Both the position numbers and the translations under genes were made by a program. Positions 49,657-63,101 of a stretch of 64,000 nucleotides of DNA are shown in pieces (the stretch's first letter is position 1; the number at the start of each line of letters is the position of its first letter). Under the pieces are notes generated by a model. That model ran no database searches. It was not told where the DNA came from and saw only the letters and a list, made by a program, of their open reading frames with translations. Source of the DNA: Solanum dulcamara (Eukaryota > Streptophyta > Magnoliopsida > Solanales > Solanaceae); assembly GCF_947179165.1 (NCBI RefSeq), contig NC_077246.1, positions 67,620,921 through 67,684,920 on the forward strand, read 5' to 3'.

Positions 49657-52600
49657 TCATATATCCCACCTCTTCTTCGCGCGGAACATCAAAGCTGAAG
49701 ATGAAATGTCATCTTGAGGCACTTGAAGCATAAATTGTACTTTCATCTTCATGGGAGCTGTCTTTGCTTTTCCACTTTCCTCTCCAACCTAAACAAACAG
49801 AAGAACATGATACGAAAATCCATGTTGTAGACTTCGATTTCAAAGAAAATGATGCAGGAGTTGACACGGTCATTATAACATCAGAGCTTCATAGTTTTTT
49901 CCTTTTTGATTAGTTACATATTGGAATAATAATATCAATCATTAGATAAATAAGCATCTGTATCCTTTTCTTTATTTCCTGTCATCAGGATAAATATGTC
50001 CAATGGATGAAATCGTATCTAGGATCTTGATTATAAGCTAAAGTATTCAGTATCTTGACAAATGTGCAGCGGCCAGAGTAAGTTAAAAAAAATAAAAATA
50101 GAAAGAATTGGTTATATGGTTCCATACAACAAGATGAAACCAAAAAGAATTACATGAGACAAAAATCTCATAAAGTAGAAAAACATTTAGCATATGAGTG
50201 TGTGATCTGCATATCATTGACAAATCAATGAAGCAAAAATTTTGAACGCTAGTATCTGCATGTAGTTCTCACATTTTACTCAGCCAGAAAGGATCCTCCA
50301 GCCATCCATTTTTTCTCTCTTTCCAAGCCATGTGTTTAATGAAAAATTACTAAGTTGTCAGGAATATTGTGGTAGTTAAAATTGGTAATTATTAACCTAA
50401 GCTGTAATACCTGTTAATTGATTGGCAGCACCCACTGCAATAATCTTACTGGGCAGTAAGAATCTGAGACATTCTCGAGAACTGATTGGATACAAAGGTG
50501 TACACCTCATCCGAAGAAGGTTGATTCTTTTACTGTGGGTTTTGTTTGCATAGAGGAGAAAGAAACCTTCTTATTTGATTGTTTCTACCTTTAATTATTG
50601 ACATAGTGTTCAGGCTAGTTTCCCTCTAGACATTAAGAACAAAAACTTACTAAAAAGGGCAAGTAAGACTACAATTTTTTCAAAAAGAAATAATTTGAAG
50701 AAATGAAAGGAACATGTCAAAGCCATCAACATACTTTTTTGATAAGGGCTATCAATGAACTTGAAGACTACACCAAAGCAAATTGAAGCAGCAAAGAAAT
50801 TAAAGCTCAAAAAGGAATTTGTTCCCATTTGTGAAAGGGTTGCCAACAGAACTTACCCATAGAGATGCCCACCCAAGTCGCACTTCCGAATCATAACCCG
50901 CTTTAAACTTGAAGTCTTTTCCGATATTGTGTTTATAGACTGTGCTCCAGTAGTTTGTGTCCAAATTATACCAGTAGCTGTGACCCCAGAATAAAAGATA
51001 TCAATAGAAGAGCACCCATTTAATCCCAAAATTTTTCTAAACATGAATTAGCAGTTAAAAGAATCAAGTTCATGAATACAAAACTTATGGACATCGATGG
51101 TAAATGTTGTCTATCCATGAATTTCATAAAGGAGCTAATATATTCAACGATCTGCAGTTGTAATCATGAGAGGAACTTTTGAACCGGGAGCTATATTTCC
51201 ATATTAACAAAAACAGTATTATTATTTCGATACGACGCTGTCATGGGTCAGGCGGTATAAAAGCAGCTCCCACCCTTTTGGTATATTCAGGAAAAGAAAG
51301 GTTCATTATCCAAACTCCGGAAGCATAATTTCACTATACAATTTTTAATAAAACAGTGACATCTAACATATGGTACATTGTTTTTGTAAGCAAGCAAAAT
51401 GTACTAATGTTAGATTTGCTATGCTATGCGTAGGAAAATCATAATCTACCTAACAAACATTGAGGCCAAATGGAGATAGAGAATGGGGACATCACCTCAA
51501 CTTGTCTGAAGGACCGAATCGACGCTTGAAGGCAAATGACACTGCATTTGAAGGCAAGGAAATGCTAGGAATAAATGTCATTTGCTCATCCTGAAACATA
51601 CGAATGGTTAACTCCAAATAGAGATTCAAATGAAGAGAGAAACTTCCAACCATATAAATTATGGAATCAGATGCTGCAGGTCTTTAAGATAATCAATTTT
51701 GGTGTGCATTTTAGATAGACGGAGACAGAAGCACTGAGGGGATCAATCGAATCAAAATGAATGTGCAGATCTATTCAAAGATAATGCAAAGGAAAAAGTC
51801 TCAGAAAAAGACATAACTAAAACACTTAATGTGATTTACAGCATAAGTTTCAGCAACAAATATTGTTATTTTAGAAACCATCAATTTCTACCACAGGTTA
51901 TCGATTTAAAGAGGGGAAAAACAGATAAGCAGCTATGATAATCCAAAAGATCGCTTTGCCACTCTAGGCATTTGTTATAATTCTCTTTTCACCTATTATA
52001 TAGTTCTGTTTTTTTTTCTTTTTCTTTTTCTTTTAAGTTACTAATACTAAAAAGGGAATCACAGTAAAGTAAAAAATGAAACAAATCCTTCACAAACCAC
52101 TAAAACATAATGCAAATTTAGTCTTGTCACATGTTGATTTACTAAATTTGCTTTACATGTTCAGCCTCAGAAGGATGCTTCTTGTGCTCTCCTTTCAAGA
52201 GTAATAGACCACCTTGTGTGTATCTAAGAGAGAGAGAGAGAGAGCATTTAGTCTGGTGTACGACTAAATACAAAATGGTATAAAACAGTGACCAACCGCT
52301 TAAGAGCCAAGAAAGAACTCAAGAAAAGCATAAAGGACTGGACATCTGCAATCCAATACAAGTTGGGTCAAAACAAAATGAACAACTAGTGAAAAAGAAA
52401 CTACCTTAAAGCAGTATCTCAGATCCAAAGCTTCATCCTTGTATTTTGCAGTACAAACTCCATTCAGGAGCTGGCCTTTGAGGATTCCATTCACTGATAG
52501 TATTCTCTTTGCTTGCTCCTCCTCCTCCTCCTCCTCTTTCTCCTCTAGTGAAACTTCACCTAGAGGAAATCTGAGGGTTGCTCTAGGCTGCAGCAGGATG

Positions 52601-55508
52601 ATTAAAGAATGAATGAGAAAAAAATGTTAGATAAAGCACAGATAGATAGAGCCACACTCAGATGCCATGCCACAGTATTCGTCAAACACAAGATACTAAC
52701 AGCATTCTGAAAACCTAAGCTTTCTCCTCACTGTCCCAGCAGGAGGGCAAGATTTTATTGTATAGCACAACTGCACAACAATATACAATGCTATATCTAT
52801 CAGTAATCAGGGCCAATCAATATGTTCAGACAAGAGCTTAAGAAGCCGCAAGTACTGTAAGCTCAGTATTACATTCCCTGTAATTTCTCAAAGGTAAACC
52901 AGGAACCATAGTCAATATTATCAACCTGCAGAATGTTGATAATATCTTCAACAGTAATTTTTCTCAAAGATAACCTCGAATCCGAATGGATACTGTACAT
53001 ATAAATTCGGTCATACCTTGCCAATTACCGGAACAGCAGAAGACAACTCAAACTTGTAAGCTGGACCTGCCAGATCAGCTACCATTGACAGTTCTCCTTG
53101 TTGCGACTAGTATGACCAAAAGAAGTGAGAGTGAGAAGTGGTATAGTGCACATAAAGCATGAAAACAGAAACAATCATATCACACACTAGATAGGAATAC
53201 GGAGACTAAAGCAACACAAAGGAGTCAAAGTGTCACATGAATTTCTAGAAAACTAGAGTTTAATAATGATCCTGCAACATTGATGGACAATAAACTGGCC
53301 AATAATTTCAGCACAAGTTAGGTTCACAACAGGATGGCACACAAAAGATAGGAAAGAAAGCATGTGCATCTTTATAAGTGCCAAGTTATCCAGACTCCGT
53401 ATTGTCTACTTCCTCCACCCCATTTTGTATGATGGTGTTTGACTGGATTAGGAGTTCAGGTTATAACAACAGCAACAACATACCCAGTGTAATCCCACAT
53501 AGTGGGGTCTGGGAAGGGTAGAGTGTATGTAGACCTTACCTCTGCCTCATAGGTGAGGTAAAGAGGTTGTTTCCGATAGACTCTCGGCTCAAGACAAAAC
53601 CGTTTTAGAAAAAGATGTAATGGAAGTACAAGAGACAATAGAAAATAACAAAAACAATAGATAGTTGCAGAACAGTACTACAACAATAATTCTATAATCA
53701 AACTATACAAAACAACGGGTAGTAAGGGCATCAAGCCAATACACTCCTACTTACTCATATAGATGTACTCCTACCTACTCACATTCCACCCTAATTTGTA
53801 TCCTCCACACCTTCCTAAATTATAATGTGGAGTTGCACAAGAAAATAAGATAATTAAGATACAAAGTTTCTATACTGTTTAAAACCTGCACCAGATGAGA
53901 AATGTGAATAGCATGACACAATGCAGAATTGGTTTGAATGGGTCCTTTCGTAGTGCAAGTGGGGGATTTTGGGTTAGTCTCCCGCCTCACATTCATACAC
54001 AAATCGAGAAGCCGAAACTGATGTACTCCGTCTATCCCCCTTTTTTTTTAATCAAGAAATCTGTCAGGAACCAACCTTTAGGGCCAACTGCAGCTTTCTA
54101 TTATCAGGGATAATGGGCCGCCCCTCTACCCATCTCCACTATATACTCAACTTAGTTCGCTTAACACAGGGCTTGAACTTGTGACCGAGTGACACTACTA
54201 CTGTTTGAGGAGTCATGTTTTCTTTTACTTTGATTTTTTGAAACATTCCTAAATATAATCATAATAAATTATGACTTACACTACTTCTTAGGTGATTTTC
54301 AAATATGTATCTTAAATTTCAAATGTATTAAACAATCGATATAGCATTAACCTGAAATAGAGCTGTTTCATTGTATTTTAAATTTCAAAAAATTGGGAAG
54401 GGATATCTAAATTCACATGAAACTAGGTAGTTTGACCTCTGAATATAGATGATGATATCTACATAGATGGAGCTTATACATACTGAAGTATGAAATACCA
54501 CATGTGGATATATATAGACACACCAATCTGCCGTTATCAGAACACCATCATTCATTTGGAACAGAGACAGTGTAAAATTATACAAATAAAGGTCAAACTG
54601 CACTGAATACAAAATTACATACCCAAATATAAATACCCCTACAGTAACCAGAACAAGTGTGTTACATAAAGCAGTAAAGTTCACACCTTCACATCATGTG
54701 CAGCATTAAAATGCAAACCAGAAACCAATTAAGGAGCATCAATATATTTAAGATTTGATGAGGCAAGCAATGTACTCTTTGATTAGGATTTATTAAGCAA
54801 AAGGGCAAAGCATCTCGCATTTTCAAACAATGTTCAGCTATAAAATCATGGATTAGCTTTTTCGTTTCAAAGAATGTAACTTACATTTCAAAAATAATAA
54901 GAATCCGTATTCAATTCATACAGTAATTAGAAATTTAAACCTCATACTCTAAAACCCATCATTCTTTTCTTTATCAAATAAAGAGACAAATATAAATTAA
55001 CCAAATAAAGATCAAGCTGCATAGAATTCAAAACTCCATAATCAAAATATAAACATCATTACTGAGTACCCACAAAAAATATACATAAATCAGTATAATT
55101 TCACACCTTTACTTCATGAACAGCCTTAAACTGCAAACCAGGAGCCACATCAAACGAAGCATTGACAAGAGCATTCTTCTCTTCAATATCATAATGAAGT
55201 GACAAATACTTCGAAGTTAACGTCAATTGAGGATCCGATAGCTCACCCTTACCATTATTCTGAAACGAAAACTTCAACTTCGCCAAACTATCCAACACTT
55301 TGCATGAAATTCTGTGGAAGAACACAGAGCTATCACTGTCAAACTCTGTCGTCACTCTTATCTTCGGCCGTTGCCGGAACCATACCGATGGACCAAATCC
55401 GGCACCGGTAGTCGCCGGCGGTGATTCCGGTGGGGTTGAGGGCGGTGCTGCGACAATTAAGGAGTTAGGGTTTGATTGGGATTTCAATTCCAATTTGGAT
55501 TCTGCCAT
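49657..55508 (-). CDS. OEP37: Chloroplast outer envelope pore protein 37
   Basis: Six exons read leftward: 55508-55107, 53106-53017, 52587-52405, 51590-51496, 50977-50857 and 49788-49657. All introns are GT-AG and the frame closes to 340 residues, close to the length I recall for Arabidopsis OEP37. OEP37 forms a beta-barrel, cation-selective channel in the outer envelope of plastids. Recognised blocks are VTTEFDSDSSVFFHRISCKV near 53-72, SVNGILKGQLLNGVCTAKYK near 195-214, AFKRRFGPSDKLSYWYN near 247-263, and the C-terminus LMFRAKKRWDI. The Pro/Ser-rich N-terminal 40 residues are less conserved, as usual; there is no cleavable transit peptide signature. A run of seven Glu follows LEEK in exon 3, in the usual acidic loop. 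A LINE remnant lies in intron 1. The start at 55506-55508 is the first ATG of this frame. Confidence 0.93.
53460..53820 (-). mobile_element. RTE-LINE 3' part in OEP37 intron 1
   Basis: The + strand reads (AAC/AGC)n, CATACCCAGTGTAATCCCAC, a GTGGGGTCTGGGAAGGGTAG block and a GATAGACTCTCGGCTCAAGA block. A diverged stretch up to about 53820 follows that resembles the upstream part of the same tail at 16330-16560. It is in the same orientation as OEP37. Confidence 0.75.
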
Positions 55509-56541
55509 TAGAAATTGAAAAAATTGTGCTTTGTATGAGAGAGTAGAGTAGACTTGTTTTTAGGCGGAAATGTATATGAAGATTTTTAATTATATTTATC
55601 CTTTGTTTGAGGAGAAATTAAAGCTCTTTTTGTTTCATATATTGTATTATTATATTATAATGTAATATATTATATTAGATGATTAGTACAATGTTGTATT
55701 TGGTGCATCGCCAAATAGGGACATTAGATCACACACTTGGGGTATTGGGTATCGCTTTTGCAACTAGTTTGTCGACTTTGCATTAGTCACAATTGCGTAG
55801 ACCCAATCACTTTGGGTTTCACATCTCAAAACAGTTTTTAGCGGCAACATTCATATTAACAAAGTGTTAAAAGTTTATTTTTTTTATTAATATTAGTTAA
55901 TTATTATTTTCAATGTCATTACAAATCATGTTGACGATAAATCATATGATAAAGAAAAAAATATATATTATTAATATAGTTTGACCAAGAGAGCTACATA
56001 TTATAAAACTACTATTGAAAAAACATTAACATGTTAGGAGAAAATCATCCCTAAACAAAACTCTCAAAATGATTATATTGTGGATCCTATTGTGTTCTTG
56101 GGTATGAGAAGAGAGTCGTCAATTTATAGAGTTCTAAATTTTTCCTCTAAAAAAAGAATAACGAAATATGAAAGATAATTATATCTCTCTTTCATAAAAA
56201 AATAAATTTTGATAATACTTTTAACTTTCATCGAAAAGTAAAACTATGGTAAGAAAATTAGGGCAAAACCCAAGGGTAATTGTAAACATTTCATTTATAT
56301 ATATATAGTCATCTAGGTTCAAGTAATTATCCAAGTATAAAACAATTTATTGAACCAGAAGTGATCATAAGTTCCCTCAAAGTTAATCAGCAACAGAGAT
56401 ATGGGAGGTAGTATCACATATTCTCCTCTAAAAAAAATATATTAGTGGCTAACATAAATCCGTCTCCAAATAGGATTTGCAACAGATTATGTTGTTTAGC
56501 TACAAAATTTGTCTGTCTTTAAATCCTGTTTTTATCTGTAG

Positions 56542-58667
56542 TAGTAGAGATGCATCACCAACACGTTACTTGTTGAAGATTGAATCATTTTCATTGCTCT
56601 CAGAAAATGGTATTTCTAAGAAAGAATCACATGAGTTTGAATCCGGTGGCTTCAATTGGTACTTGCTCATCATTTTTTGTCTTTATTTTTGTTAGTTGTT
56701 TTTAAAGACATTAGACAGGAAGAGGTAGGCCGAAGAAGTGCTAGCGAGAGATAATTAGACATGACATAACACAACTTCACTGAAGATATGATGTTAGATA
56801 GGAGGATATAACATGTTAGGGTAGACGGGTAGAAAGTATTTAAGGGTTGTCTTGCTCTCCTTATTTGGCAGATAGTATTAGTATTATTCTCTTAGTTCCT
56901 TGTTCTTCGATTATTGCTACTATGTGTTGTTTCTTATGCTTTGTTTATCTCATTATTCTGCTATGTATGGTCTGTTACGTACGCGTTTCTCCATTATTTT
57001 CTATGCTTTATTCTACCTCTGTATTGTTTTTTTTAAAACTGCCTTGTTATATGTTACTTGAGACAAGGGTCTTTCGAAAATAACTTCTCTATCTCCACGA
57101 GGTAGGGGTAAAGTCTGGATACACTCTGCCCTTCCCAGACCCATCTTGTGGGAATTAATACACTGGGCTCTCACAATTGAATAACTATTGTTTTTGACAT
57201 AATGAAACTAATATACTAGTGTTAAAGTACTTGATACAAATCCTTCAAATTAAGTGAAAGCTAAGAATACATCACAGTTAAATCCTGTGTAATATATTGC
57301 CATTAGTAGTATTATATTGACTTCTTGACAATTTGTCAAGAAGGGAGAGTGATTTCGAAGGGAGTCTTGTGGATACTCGAAAGGCAGGCTTTCTAAGCTC
57401 AAAGAACTGCTGCTTTTTTTTCTCTTATTTGGGTTTTCGGTTAGAGGTCTGCAAAGCTGGACATGTTGCTCATTGATTAGAATTGTCAAGTATAGAAATA
57501 TTCCCTTGGCTATAGACTTGTTTCTTTTATTGAAAAAGATAGTTTAAAATTTCATGAACATGTGATAGGAAAATGATCATTTCATCCTGATGGAGATGAA
57601 GATGGAGATGGAGAAGGCCATATATCTATATACTTGGCCGTTATTACGCCAAATTACCTACATGCTGTTTGGGAAGTGAATGCCTCATTTAGCTTCTTGA
57701 TATTTGATCAAATTAATGACAACTATACTGTAATGAGAGGTATACTACTCTTTTTTCCACTCTCTGTCATTATTTTCCTCTTGACGTATGATTACTTGTA
57801 CATCTTTTCTGATCCAATTCTAGGACTACATTTGTTTTGATGCAGGAATGGAGAGGCGTTTTCGCTATATCAAGACTGAATGGGGTTTCTCGAAATCTAT
57901 CTCTCATGAAACATTCAAAGATCCCTCTAATGGTTACCTTGTTGATGACAAATGTATCTTTGGAGTTGATGTATATGTCGTCAAGAACCAGGGAATAGGT
58001 AAATGTCTGTCCTTAATGAATGGAACCAAGCCTTATAAGAACAAATGGAAGATTACAGAGTTCACAAAATTGAAGAAAAAAGTGTACTATTCTGAAGAGT
58101 TTACTGTTGATGGTTATAAATGGTATATAGTTCATGCCTTGAACTTACTTGTCCACTAAACTTACTTTAAACTGTAACTTTATGGGTACTTGATGCGTTT
58201 GGAATATGCAGGGAACTTTTGTTATATCCTACAGGTGATAACAGACAAAATGGTCAGAACATCTCCGTCTTTCTTGTATCGATTGATGTTTTAGGATTTG
58301 ATCGCCAAAAAAGACTCGGAGGCAAAATTTAGCATTTCTGTCAAAAACCAGATTAGTGGTGAACATCACAAGAAGAGTGGTACTTTCTCTTATTCCTTTT
58401 TCTCAATGAGTCTATGATCTGCTGAAATGTTTTTTATATATCGTAAACAACCTCTGTGTACTTTCAGTCTGATGTTTTCGAATAATTTGGCATTGTTCTC
58501 TTACAGATGGTATAGAATGGTATTCAGCTGCTGCATCCTCATGGGGCTGTTCACCATTTATAGCATGTTGTGAATTCAATGATCCTAAAAAGGGCTTTCT
58601 TATTGAAGACTGTTGCGTTGTGGAAGCTGATGTTTCTATAGTTGGTGGTGTTAATTGTTTAACTTAA
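56542..58667 (+). pseudogene. Broken MATH-domain (TRAF-like) gene
   Basis: Five exon-like blocks: 56542-56658, 57569-57739, 57846-58122, 58212-58376 and 58507-58667 (stop TAA). They would encode a tandem-MATH protein of the plant TRAF-like family. Block 1 has RDASPTRYLLKIESFSLLSE, block 2 DGEGHISIYLAV, block 3 WGFSKSISHETFKDPSNGYL plus the start of the second MATH domain (WKITEFTKL), and block 5 GFLIEDCCVVEADVSIVGG. Two apparent one-base insertions break it: near 57582-57583, giving TGA at 57588-57590 after the splice, and near 58294-58295, where the frame slips from SIDVL into TAG. I found no first exon with a start codon. A truncated LINE sits in the first intron. Either a real pseudogene or two sequence errors. 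Confidence 0.75.
56700..57185 (+). mobile_element. 5'-truncated RTE-LINE in the MATH pseudogene intron
   Basis: The 5' part near 56715-56840 resembles the end of the LINE frame (GRPKK- and REIIRHDITQL-like). The tail follows with AAGGGTCTTTCGAAAATAAC, CTACCTC-complement, CTGCCCTTCCCAGACCCATC and CTTGTGGGAATTAATACACT. The final (GTT)n is lost or reduced. It has the same orientation as the MATH gene. Confidence 0.65.
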
Positions 58668-58941
58668 TCTTATGGGTTGTAACTTTAATTGGCCAGAATT
58701 CTTGAACTATGTTCTTTAATTTTGCTTGAAACATTTCTCTGTTTCCTTTGGCTGTGACAGAATTGGGATCTTGCCATTTAAACTATGATCATTTTACTGG
58801 TGCCATTAATTGATTTTGTCATGCCATGTTTCAATTCTCTTTGTTAATTTCTTGTTTGCAATACTAGTTTGTACTCTTTTTTGACCTAGAACTTCTTATG
58901 GACTCGTTGAGAATGATTCTGCTGTAGTTCATGGCTTTTTG

Positions 58942-59013
58942 GTCCTGTTCGTTCAGTGGTTACGAAATCGTCTTTTCATGTCAAAGACACGAATTCGATT
59001 CTCGTAAAGGATA
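58942..59013 (+). pseudogene. trnE: Mitochondrial-type tRNA-Glu (UUC), decayed
   Basis: These 72 bases align end to end, without gaps, with the plant mitochondrial trnE as I remember it: TTCAGTGGTTA in the D arm, anticodon TTC inside CGTCTTTTCATGTC, and a TTCGATTC T loop. About ten differences are present, mostly C-to-T or G-to-A, and they break acceptor-stem and T-stem pairs. It is part of an inserted piece of mitochondrial DNA, not a working nuclear tRNA gene. Confidence 0.75.
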
Positions 59014-59910
59014 GGTACTCATTCCCAAATGCTTTCCGTTAGTGTTCATTGTTGAGTGATGGCTCAAGACAAGATCATCACTTCTCTCAGTAATGGACTT
59101 CCTTTACTTAGTAACCTTAGCCTTAGATGTCTTTTCATAGATTCTCGAACCTCCGATGGACATAATGTCCATGTATGCACTTTAACTTGTGTAAGCTATG
59201 TGTGGGGTAAAATATACTACAAGTAAGGCTACCTATGAGTTCAGCTAAAATGTTATGGATGATGTTCTCCTAGTTTTATACGGATTTTAGTAAAAAAAAA
59301 ATTAAAAAAAAGTTTGGACTTGACTGTCCATAAAATGTTGACTTTTTCCGATTAAAGAAGAAAGGGAATAATCAAAGGAAATTCCCAAATAAGATAGAAT
59401 CACTTCTACCGGGAGCTTTTGTTGAAGTAGGGTGGTAGGGAAGATGCAATAGTTGGAAACAAGCGGAACTGGAATTCTCACTTGAAATAAAATATTAAAA
59501 AAGAGAAGTTTTCCATGTTGAGAGAGATCTGATTTTGCTACTCAAATTTCATCTGCACCCCTCGTGTGTCCTCTTCATGAAAAGAGAAATTAGTCTACGA
59601 CTAGCAATTTATCTTCACCATTGAGTATCCTTTAGTGTGAGCATGAAGCATATAGAGTTGACATGCTGACAACCGTCTTTCTTCGAAATTTTCTGAAAGG
59701 GTCGATCCTCTCGTCCCGTTTGGCTATTATATTAAGTGTTGACGTATGCCCTTGCACAATGGCTAGCTCCCAAACCGTACGTGAGCTGTCTCATAAGGCT
59801 CTTCCTTCCGTGAAATTATTTTCTGCTTCGGCCTAGTCGTCTGTGTTTCTTTTGAGAAGGCTGTTCAAGGGTAAGGTCATTGTGTTCTGATTTCTCTCGC
59901 ATTATATTCC
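58942..59910. other. Nuclear insertion of mitochondrial DNA (NUMT), limits approximate
   Basis: It begins with the trnE-like sequence. Around 59760-59830 it reads GCTAGCTCCCAAACCGTACG followed by TGAGCTGTCTCATAAGGCTC, which resembles plant mitochondrial group II intron DNA as I remember it. GC content is above that of the flanks. The segment around 59200-59350 looks more nuclear (A-rich), so there may be two pieces or an internal insertion. It lies between the convergent MATH pseudogene and the TOM1-like gene. Confidence 0.5.
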
Positions 59911-60189
59911 AGGTACAATTCATAAACATCCACTTTGTTTTATGAATCATCTATAAGACATCAAATATCTTGCAACATAAATGCATCATAATTATTTTAC
60001 TCTTGCTATGACATTTGAGGTCTTGCAAGTGACCACCCAATTGCATCTAAAAACTTTGGGAGTCAGAATCCAATCCAAGATTGAGATAAATGTGTATCAC
60101 ACAAACATATGACTCTGCGTGTAACCAAGCACAATCTAAGAGTGTACCCAACAAGTACGCCATGAAACAGACTTTAAATATGGGGGAAA

Positions 60190-60285
60190 AGAATACAACA
60201 ACATACCTAATGTATTCCCACAATTACCTCTACCTCGAAGGGAGACATGTTTTCCATAGACCCTCGGCAAGGAAAAACAGATAGG
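60190..60285 (-). mobile_element. RTE-LINE tail fragment
   Basis: The + strand reads ATACAACAACATACCTAATG, then TATTCCCACAATTACC, then a CCATAGACCCTCGGCAAGG block: the antisense tail with an internal deletion of the GTAGAGTGTACG part. It lies about 270 bases past the TOM1-like stop codon, in its 3' flank. Confidence 0.6.
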
Positions 60286-60554
60286 GGGGAAAAATAATCA
60301 ATTGAAATCTGTAACATACAAAGATGAAGATAATAATTACACTAGAAATAACACAGCTTCTTCCACAACTCTTGCTTCAAGACTACAAACAAATAAGAGA
60401 CATAACTAATATCTGCAAAGAACAAACTATTTTTCCAGAGTCCTGATGAACCATGCTCCATGTACAATATCTCACTATATGGTCTTTGCTACAATAACTT
60501 CCAGGCAAGACGAGTATCGTAAAAGCCAACTCATCCAATGCACACTATTGTATA

Positions 60555-63069
60555 TCAGCGAATAGGGTGGTACTGTGTGATCCCCCGCTTCGGAGGCAAC
60601 TTCCTCAAAATGAAAAGGACAAGCGAAGAAGGTAGAATCTCGACCAGCTGCAAAGAGTTGACAGAAGTCTGGTCATCCTCAAAAAACATATAAACTTCTT
60701 TCTGTGCACTCAAATCTCGAATACTCATGGGTTTAAATTTACATCAAACTACACTAAGCTAGGAAACAAGACACAAATATGACTTTAAATTCAATACAGA
60801 TACTCAACCCTCCTACATCCATTGTTTCATTACGATGCTTTATATTAGAGCCAATTTTCAATTGAAGAAAATGTCAACCGAGAGAATATAAACCTAACCG
60901 AGGAACTTCTCAGCCCCTGACCATGGAATTAACAAGAAAAGGCCTTGGGAAGAAGTTTGACACAAGAAACAAGGTGTAGCATGCCACAATCGGGTATATC
61001 GTATTGTTTTTCCAATCAAGTTATGATTCAGAGGTTGGACTTAACACATTACTAACTGAAAATACTAATCTCTTCACTGGAACATAAAGAACAATGTGCG
61101 TGACAAAAGCAATTACAGTAAAAGTTCAGTGCTGTAAGACCTTACCAGATAGTATACAAAATTTAAAATTGTATGGTCCAAAACATCAAGATCCGCAGCT
61201 TTATCAAATGCATTGAAACACATCTGTGACGCACATGATAAGAGAAATAAGAGTAAGATGGGAAGAAGAAAGTTTCATACCCTTCTTAAACAACTTCAGT
61301 TGAAATCATAATCTGATATCAAATTGATTTGAAGTTGAAGTTTTGTTTGAACATGCAATTTGAAATTCTTAAGTTGTATTTTTCCTCATAAACATAAAAA
61401 AAAAACCACAAGTTGTGATAACTATCAAAAGTTCTCCAATTCTTATACAATCTTACCAAAGAGCAAACCATAATTCATAAACAAGATATCAAAATATCCT
61501 AAGGTGCCGCATTGATAAATCACATATCTCCCTGTTCTTCTTACAAATAAATATTTGTGATCATAAACTTTCAAACACACATAATTTTATAAAGATTCAC
61601 TAATCGACAATAGTAGTATCCAACTATTATTTAATACAATCCTTTCACATGGAACGGACAATCGTTTCACGCAGAGAATTGTCTTTTTATAAAATTTAAA
61701 ATAATGGGTCTTTTTTTTTTGCAAAATATAAATTTATGGGTCAACTTTTACATTTTACAAAATTTGAAATCCCAAATCCTAAATTTTGGAGAATTTGGGA
61801 TTTGAAATCGTGATCCTAAATCGCATGTTGCTGATTTGAAATCATGATCCCAATCGCATATTCAAATGTCTACTAAGACTAATTTAAAATAATATTCACA
61901 ATATAAATATACCATATAGGGAAGAATCCACAGAGGTCAATCACATATCACAAATATGGATCAACTCCTTTCTGAAGCTTTTTGTGGTATGGTCATAATT
62001 CAGTTAAGAATAGTTTATTCACCAGAAATATGGTCTTACCAAAATGCATCTAATGAGGAAGCATGAAAAACATATTGTCGTCACATAGCCAACCTGCAGA
62101 TTCCAAATTATAGAAGTACTGTTAAACGACATAAAACAAGAACAGCACTGATAATGAAAGATATACAGTAACATACTTCCTGTAGTTTCTTTTGCCTCCC
62201 CTTTGATTCTACAGGGAAACGCCGTAACATAAGGAAAAGCCTGCAAGGAGGTAATATACAGTGAAGGAAAATTGTGATCACCAAATAGGTAACGACACAT
62301 GACTTATCCACCTAACATATTTTTTCACCTCAAATTATATTCAAGTGTGTATGTACCAAAGGCAAAGGGACAAACTAAACAACATGTAGAACCCACTTTC
62401 GGTAGCATTCAAAGAGTGAACTCATATCAAATATCTTATCAGGACCTAATTAGGTTTCACACTATACATTTCAAAACTATAATGCAGGAGATTTTGTTAG
62501 CACATATCCAGTAGATGATAAGAGAAGTAAAAAATATTAGACGATAATAACAGCTAAATGTCACTATATCCTTGTATACCAGTACATTGAGTTCTATCAT
62601 GCAGGAGTCTATCTAATTCATAGTGGCAGATTATTGTCGGCTCAGTCATGCAATCATGACGCTAATTCGTACAAGTGCCTTTTTTGTTGCTGAGAGCCCA
62701 GAACTGCAACTAACAAGTTATAGTTTTGGCTGAAAAATGAGTAGGTAAAAACAAGGAGGTCACAGTCCCTATGATTCAACGAAGTAATCAATCACAATGT
62801 GGCGAATACAAGTTTGGTGCCAATGAAAATAGTCAAATGTTGGGTAACAAGAGGAAAGTACCAGGGTATAAGGCATAACAATATGGACTGCTATAGATGA
62901 ATGATAAACTATATGCACTGGCAATCAGAGGTTGAATGATATCTACTATCTGCGACACCGCTTACTATAGGAAATACATAAGTTCAGAAATAGGAGATCC
63001 TAGAGGCTCAGCTGGATTAATCTCAGAAAGGTTAAAATATAAGGATTTGGTCCCTTCGGGGACATCCGA

Positions 63070-63101
<32 letters not shown>

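Noticed and set aside
58942..59013. Working nuclear tRNA-Glu gene
   Set aside because: The sequence is of mitochondrial type and stem pairs are broken by substitutions.
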